From positions 62,001-126,000 of the forward strand of contig NVXV01000008.1 of NCBI GenBank assembly GCA_002734085.1: a stretch of DNA of 64,000 nt. The letters are read 5' to 3'. Source of the stretch: Fluviicola sp. (GTDB lineage Bacteria; Bacteroidota; Bacteroidia; Flavobacteriales_D; Crocinitomicaceae). The position numbers and the translations under genes were made by a program. This document shows, one piece after another, positions 59,758 through 64,000 of the stretch (positions are counted from its first letter, which is position 1; every line of letters starts with the position of its first letter). Under the pieces are notes generated by a model. The model made no database searches. It saw only the letters and a program-made list of their open reading frames with translations, and was not told the DNA's origin.

Positions 59758-61443
59758 ATGTCAGACGATAAAAAAGTGATATTTTCGATGATGGGAGTGA
59801 GTAAATCTACTCCTGCAGGAAAACAAATTATAAAAGATATTTCTCTTTCTTTCTATTATGGTGCAAAGATTGGAATCATTGGTTTGAATGGTTCTGGTAA
59901 ATCGACTGTAATGAAGATTATTGCAGGTATCGATAAGGATTTTAGAGGTGATCTAACCATTTCTGATGGGTATACAGTCGGTTATTTACCACAGGAGCCT
60001 GAATTGGATCCTTCAAAAACTGTGAAAGAAATCGTTATGGAAGGTGTTCAAGGCACAGTTGATATTCTTAAAGAATACGAGGAAATCAATAATGCTTTCA
60101 TGGATGAAGCGGTGATGAATGATCCAGATAAAATGGAGAAACTCATCGAACGTCAGGGTGAGGTTCAAGATAAAATCGATCATTTAGATGCATGGGAACT
60201 AGATGCACAGCTGGATAGAGCGATGGATGCATTGCGTTGTCCTCCTGACGATCAAAACGTAGAGAATTTATCTGGTGGAGAACGCCGTAGAATTGCTTTG
60301 ACACGTCTTTTACTTCAAAATCCAGACATCTTGTTGTTAGATGAGCCGACAAACCATTTGGATGCTGAATCGATTCATTGGTTGGAACAGCATTTGGAAC
60401 AATATAAAGGAACAGTTATCGCTGTTACTCACGACCGTTACTTCCTAGATAACGTTTCTGGTTGGATTCTTGAGCTTGATAGAGGCGAAGGAATTCCATG
60501 GAAAGGTAATTATTCATCTTGGTTGGATCAAAAGTCTAAGCGTTTGAGTCAAGAAGAAAAACAAGCTTCAAAAAGGCAAAAAATGCTTGAACGTGAGTTA
60601 GAATGGGTGCGTTTGAATCCAAAAGGCAGACAAGCGAAAAGCAAAGCGCGTTTGAACAATTACGATAAACTTTTATCTGAAGACGCTAAAGCGAAAGAAG
60701 CTCAACTTGAGATACCGATTCCAAACGGGCCAAGATTAGGTTCTAACGTTATCGATGCCGAGCATGTAAGAAAAGCATTTGGAGATAAATTGTTGTATGA
60801 TGATTTGAATTTTCAGTTACCTCCGAACGGTATCGTAGGTATCATTGGACCAAATGGTGCGGGTAAGACTACTATTTTTAAGATGATCATGGGGGAGTTA
60901 GAGCCCGATGCGGGAACGTTTAAAGTCGGTGAGACCGTTAAGATTGGCTATGTGGATCAGGCACATGCTGATTTAGATCCAGAAAAATCTGTTTTTGATG
61001 TTGTTTCTGGCGGTACAGAGCATATTGAAATTGGAGATCAAAAAGTGAATGCTCGTGCATACTTGTCAAAATTCGCTTTTGCTGGTTCTGATCAAAATAA
61101 AAAGGTAGGTGTACTTTCCGGTGGTGAAAGGAACCGTTTGCATTTAGCAATGACGCTCAAAACTGAAGCTAATGTATTACTTTTAGATGAGCCGACTAAT
61201 GATATCGATATTAATACGTTGCGCGCGTTAGAAGAAGGTATAATGAACTTCGCAGGTTGTGCTGTGGTTATCTCTCACGATAGATGGTTCCTGGATAGAA
61301 TTTGTACACATATTTTAGCATTCGAAGGGGATTCTCAAGTATACGCTTTTGAAGGAAGCTTCTCAGATTATGAAGAAAACAAAAAGAAACGTTTAGGTGA
61401 TACTTCTCCTACACGATTGAAATATAGAAAACTGGTTAAATAA
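59758..61443 (+). CDS. ettA: Energy-dependent translational throttle protein EttA
   Basis: Two ABC-F ATPase domains, GLNGSGKST, LSGGERRRIALTRLLL, full-length EttA-like. Confidence 0.95.
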   Translation: MSDDKKVIFSMMGVSKSTPAGKQIIKDISLSFYYGAKIGIIGLNGSGKSTVMKIIAGIDKDFRGDLTISDGYTVGYLPQEPELDPSKTVKEIVMEGVQGTVDILKEYEEINNAFMDEAVMNDPDKMEKLIERQGEVQDKIDHLDAWELDAQLDRAMDALRCPPDDQNVENLSGGERRRIALTRLLLQNPDILLLDEPTNHLDAESIHWLEQHLEQYKGTVIAVTHDRYFLDNVSGWILELDRGEGIPWKGNYSSWLDQKSKRLSQEEKQASKRQKMLERELEWVRLNPKGRQAKSKARLNNYDKLLSEDAKAKEAQLEIPIPNGPRLGSNVIDAEHVRKAFGDKLLYDDLNFQLPPNGIVGIIGPNGAGKTTIFKMIMGELEPDAGTFKVGETVKIGYVDQAHADLDPEKSVFDVVSGGTEHIEIGDQKVNARAYLSKFAFAGSDQNKKVGVLSGGERNRLHLAMTLKTEANVLLLDEPTNDIDINTLRALEEGIMNFAGCAVVISHDRWFLDRICTHILAFEGDSQVYAFEGSFSDYEENKKKRLGDTSPTRLKYRKLVK

Positions 61444-61465
61444 CAAATAAAGAGATTACATTTTT

Positions 61466-62920
61466 ATGTCAGAACAAGTAAGGAAATTAGAACCAAACGC
61501 ATTGTGGAATCATTTTGGAGACTTAAACGCCGTACCTAGACCAAGTAAAAAAGAAGAAAGAGTTATCCAGTTTATGGTAGACTTTGGTAAAAACTTGGGT
61601 TTAGAAACACATACAGATAAAATAGGTAACATAATCATTAAAAAGCCTGCAACATCTGGGATGGAGGATCGTCAAACGGTTATTCTTCAGTCTCACGTTG
61701 ACATGGTTCACCAGAAAAACAACGATACAGATTTTGACTTCGACAAAGAAGGAATCAAAATGGTGGTTGATGGTGACTGGGTAAAAGCGGAAGGAACTAC
61801 ACTTGGTGCTGATAATGGACTTGGGGTGGCTACAATAATGGCGTTACTTTCTTCTGACGATATTCCTCATCCAGCTTTAGAAGCTATGTTTACAGTGGAT
61901 GAGGAGACAGGAATGACCGGAGCTAAGGAGTTGGATCCTAGCTTTTACGATGGAACAATCTTGTTGAACTTAGATACAGAAGACGATGATGAATTAAGTA
62001 TCGGTTGTGCTGGTGGAATAGACACTAATACACGCTATGAATATGAAGAGTTATATTCTTTAGAAGATGTTCAGGCTTACCGTGTTGAGATCAAAGGACT
62101 GAAAGGAGGTCACTCGGGAATGGATATCGACAAAGGTCGCGCAAATGCAAATAAGTTAATGGCTCGTTTTATTTACGAAGCGGGTATGGATGTGATGCTT
62201 CATTCTTTTGATGGTGGAGGCTTAAGAAACGCTATTCCACGGGAAGCAGTAGCTGTAGTTTCTGTATTGACTTTAGATCAAGATAATTTCGAATCATTTG
62301 TAAAGAAAATAAAAGATGAGCTTTATACAGAGTTTGATCCAGTTGAACCTAATTTAACAATTGAACTTACTAAAGTTGACACGCCAGATAAGATGGTTTC
62401 AGGTTATGAACGCGAGAAAATGATCCGTTCGTTATATGCATTGCATAATGGTGTCTTTAAATTGAGTTTAAAATTTGAAGGGTTAGTTGAAACGTCTTCA
62501 TCATTAGCTCGTGTTTCAATTAAAAACGGACTTTTCGAAACTAAATCGTTGCAACGAAGTAGCGTTGAATCTACAAAAAAGGATGTTGCAAATACGATTA
62601 AGTGTTCTTTCGAGTTGATGGGAGCAGAGGTAGAACAAACGGGTGATTATCCTGGTTGGGAGCCTAATCCAGACTCAGCTATTCTGAAGACAATGACTAA
62701 AATGTATAAAGATCGATTTAATAAAGATCCAAAAGTACAAGCGTGTCACGCAGGATTGGAGTGTGGTATTTTAGGAACACACCTTCCAAATGTAGATATG
62801 ATTTCCTTCGGGCCAAATATTCGTCACGCTCACTCACCAGACGAATGTGCGCAAATTAGCTCGACTAAAAAGTTTTGGGATTTCTTACTTGATGTATTGA
62901 AAGAAACTCCGAAAAAATAA
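61466..62920 (+). CDS. pepD: Aminoacyl-histidine dipeptidase
   Basis: ILQSHVDMVHQKN; TLGADNGLGVA; MFTVDEETGMTGA. Confidence 0.95.
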   Translation: MSEQVRKLEPNALWNHFGDLNAVPRPSKKEERVIQFMVDFGKNLGLETHTDKIGNIIIKKPATSGMEDRQTVILQSHVDMVHQKNNDTDFDFDKEGIKMVVDGDWVKAEGTTLGADNGLGVATIMALLSSDDIPHPALEAMFTVDEETGMTGAKELDPSFYDGTILLNLDTEDDDELSIGCAGGIDTNTRYEYEELYSLEDVQAYRVEIKGLKGGHSGMDIDKGRANANKLMARFIYEAGMDVMLHSFDGGGLRNAIPREAVAVVSVLTLDQDNFESFVKKIKDELYTEFDPVEPNLTIELTKVDTPDKMVSGYEREKMIRSLYALHNGVFKLSLKFEGLVETSSSLARVSIKNGLFETKSLQRSSVESTKKDVANTIKCSFELMGAEVEQTGDYPGWEPNPDSAILKTMTKMYKDRFNKDPKVQACHAGLECGILGTHLPNVDMISFGPNIRHAHSPDECAQISSTKKFWDFLLDVLKETPKK

Positions 62921-62921
62921 A

Positions 62922-63137
62922 ATGACCAACAGAGAAGAACTGGTCAAATTGGCCAATATGAGAATGCCCTTTGGGAAATTCAAAGGGCGTTTTTTGGTTG
63001 ATGTCCCTGAGCCATATTATGTATGGTATCGTGGTAAAGGTTTTCCTCAAGGGAAACTAGGCGAACAAATGCAGTTGATGTACGAAATTAAAGTAAATGG
63101 TTTGGAGGAGTTGATTCGGCCGCTGGTGAATCGATAA
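62922..63137 (+). CDS. DUF3820 family protein
   Basis: MPFGKFKGRFLVDVPEPYYVWYRGKGFPQGKLG. Confidence 0.85.
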   Translation: MTNREELVKLANMRMPFGKFKGRFLVDVPEPYYVWYRGKGFPQGKLGEQMQLMYEIKVNGLEELIRPLVNR

Positions 63138-63160
63138 ATATTTAAATACATTTTTTAAAT

Positions 63161-63589
63161 ATGAGAAATAATTGTAAACTGTTAATGCTAGTAATTTTAA
63201 TCTCAGCTTGCGTAAGTCAAAATGAAGCTGATAATACTGATTCTAAAGTGAATAATTATGAGGTAATTCATACCTTTAAAGATGAAAAAGACTCTTTGTT
63301 TGCGAATGTTTATGCTCACTCTGTTGAAAATAACATTTACGATTCAATTGTAATTACTGATTTAGATAGTAATTTCGACGACTTTATTTACGAAATTAAA
63401 TGGAATAAACTTTCGAATCGTGATGGGCTTGACTTAGTTGGAAGTTCTGATTTTTATGGGTATGACCTAAAGTTTGAAAAGGATTTCTTTAGAATTGTTA
63501 TGCTAGATTCTAATAAAGAATATACTTCGGATGAATTAACCATTTCTTGGAAAAAAGAAAAGAATCAATTTGAGATTTTAAAATATTAA
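63161..63589 (+). CDS. Hypothetical lipoprotein
   Basis: LLMLVILISACVS lipobox. Confidence 0.5.
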   Translation: MRNNCKLLMLVILISACVSQNEADNTDSKVNNYEVIHTFKDEKDSLFANVYAHSVENNIYDSIVITDLDSNFDDFIYEIKWNKLSNRDGLDLVGSSDFYGYDLKFEKDFFRIVMLDSNKEYTSDELTISWKKEKNQFEILKY

Positions 63590-63917
63590 GTTCAAAATAT
63601 CAATTAGAGTCTATTGCTTTAGATGAATCGATAAATATCTAAACTTTAATCGTTATATCAAGTCGCATAGCGACGTAAGATTCCATATCTGTGGACTTCA
63701 GTCCGCAGCTAATAGATTGAAACGAAAAATATTTTTGCCGCTAATTTTGTCTCAAAATTCGTGACAAAAAACTCCTTCATAACCAATCATTCGTAAAAAA
63801 TAACCACCAACTCTAAAATGTTAATATCATTTCATATATACTCATCCATAATCTTGTACTTTTCCTACAATTAGAGTAAACTTGCATTTTTAAAATTCGA
63901 GAAATAAATTTCTGAGC

Positions 63918-64000
63918 ATGATACACTTTTTCGTTAATGCATCTAACACAGTTTATACTGTTCAATCTCCAAATGAGATCTCTTCAGAGGACGTCCAAAA
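63918..64000 (+). CDS. purL: Start of phosphoribosylformylglycinamidine synthase, truncated by window end
   Basis: MIHFFVNASNTVYTVQSPNEISSEDVQ resembles the N-terminus of Bacteroidota PurL; only 27 codons visible. Confidence 0.6.
   Translation, partial: MIHFFVNASNTVYTVQSPNEISSEDVQ

Noticed and set aside
62955-62995. TGCCCTTTGGGAAATTCAAAGGGCG hairpin as a terminator
   Set aside because: Lies inside the DUF3820 coding sequence.

Overview
The window is AT-rich bacterial DNA that reads as Bacteroidota, probably Flavobacteriales. Supporting evidence: T9SS C-terminal sorting tails, DUF3276/DUF5683/WbqC-type proteins, and a TTG-N20-TAnnTTTG promoter. Most of it is chromosomal housekeeping: biotin genes, AsmA-like proteins, ychF, methylmalonyl-CoA mutase, lepB-dapB-DUF5683-parB-parA, rarA, efp-rpe, ettA-pepD and the start of a likely purL at the right edge. 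About 18.8-30.9 kb is an accessory island. It holds a Panacea (DUF4065) gene with a two-TM partner, a Cas2/SinR-like small protein, an IS1380-type transposase, a DUF2130 protein, two XRE regulators, small Cys-rich and glycine-zipper proteins, and a 523-aa protein with a HEPN-like RNAIAH motif. The island lies between two inverted copies of a 21-bp motif (one mismatch). The most unusual signals are: (1) three tandem units of about 60-70 nt at 23.70-23.93 kb that keep a three-way-junction architecture while their inner stems differ in sequence; (2) a candidate short structured RNA upstream of rarA with its own promoter and terminator-like hairpin; (3) the flanking 21-bp motif pair; (4) the candidate Panacea toxin-antitoxin pair and the HEPN candidate. 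No CRISPR array, rRNA or tRNA was seen by eye. All family assignments come from recognising sequence, not from searches.
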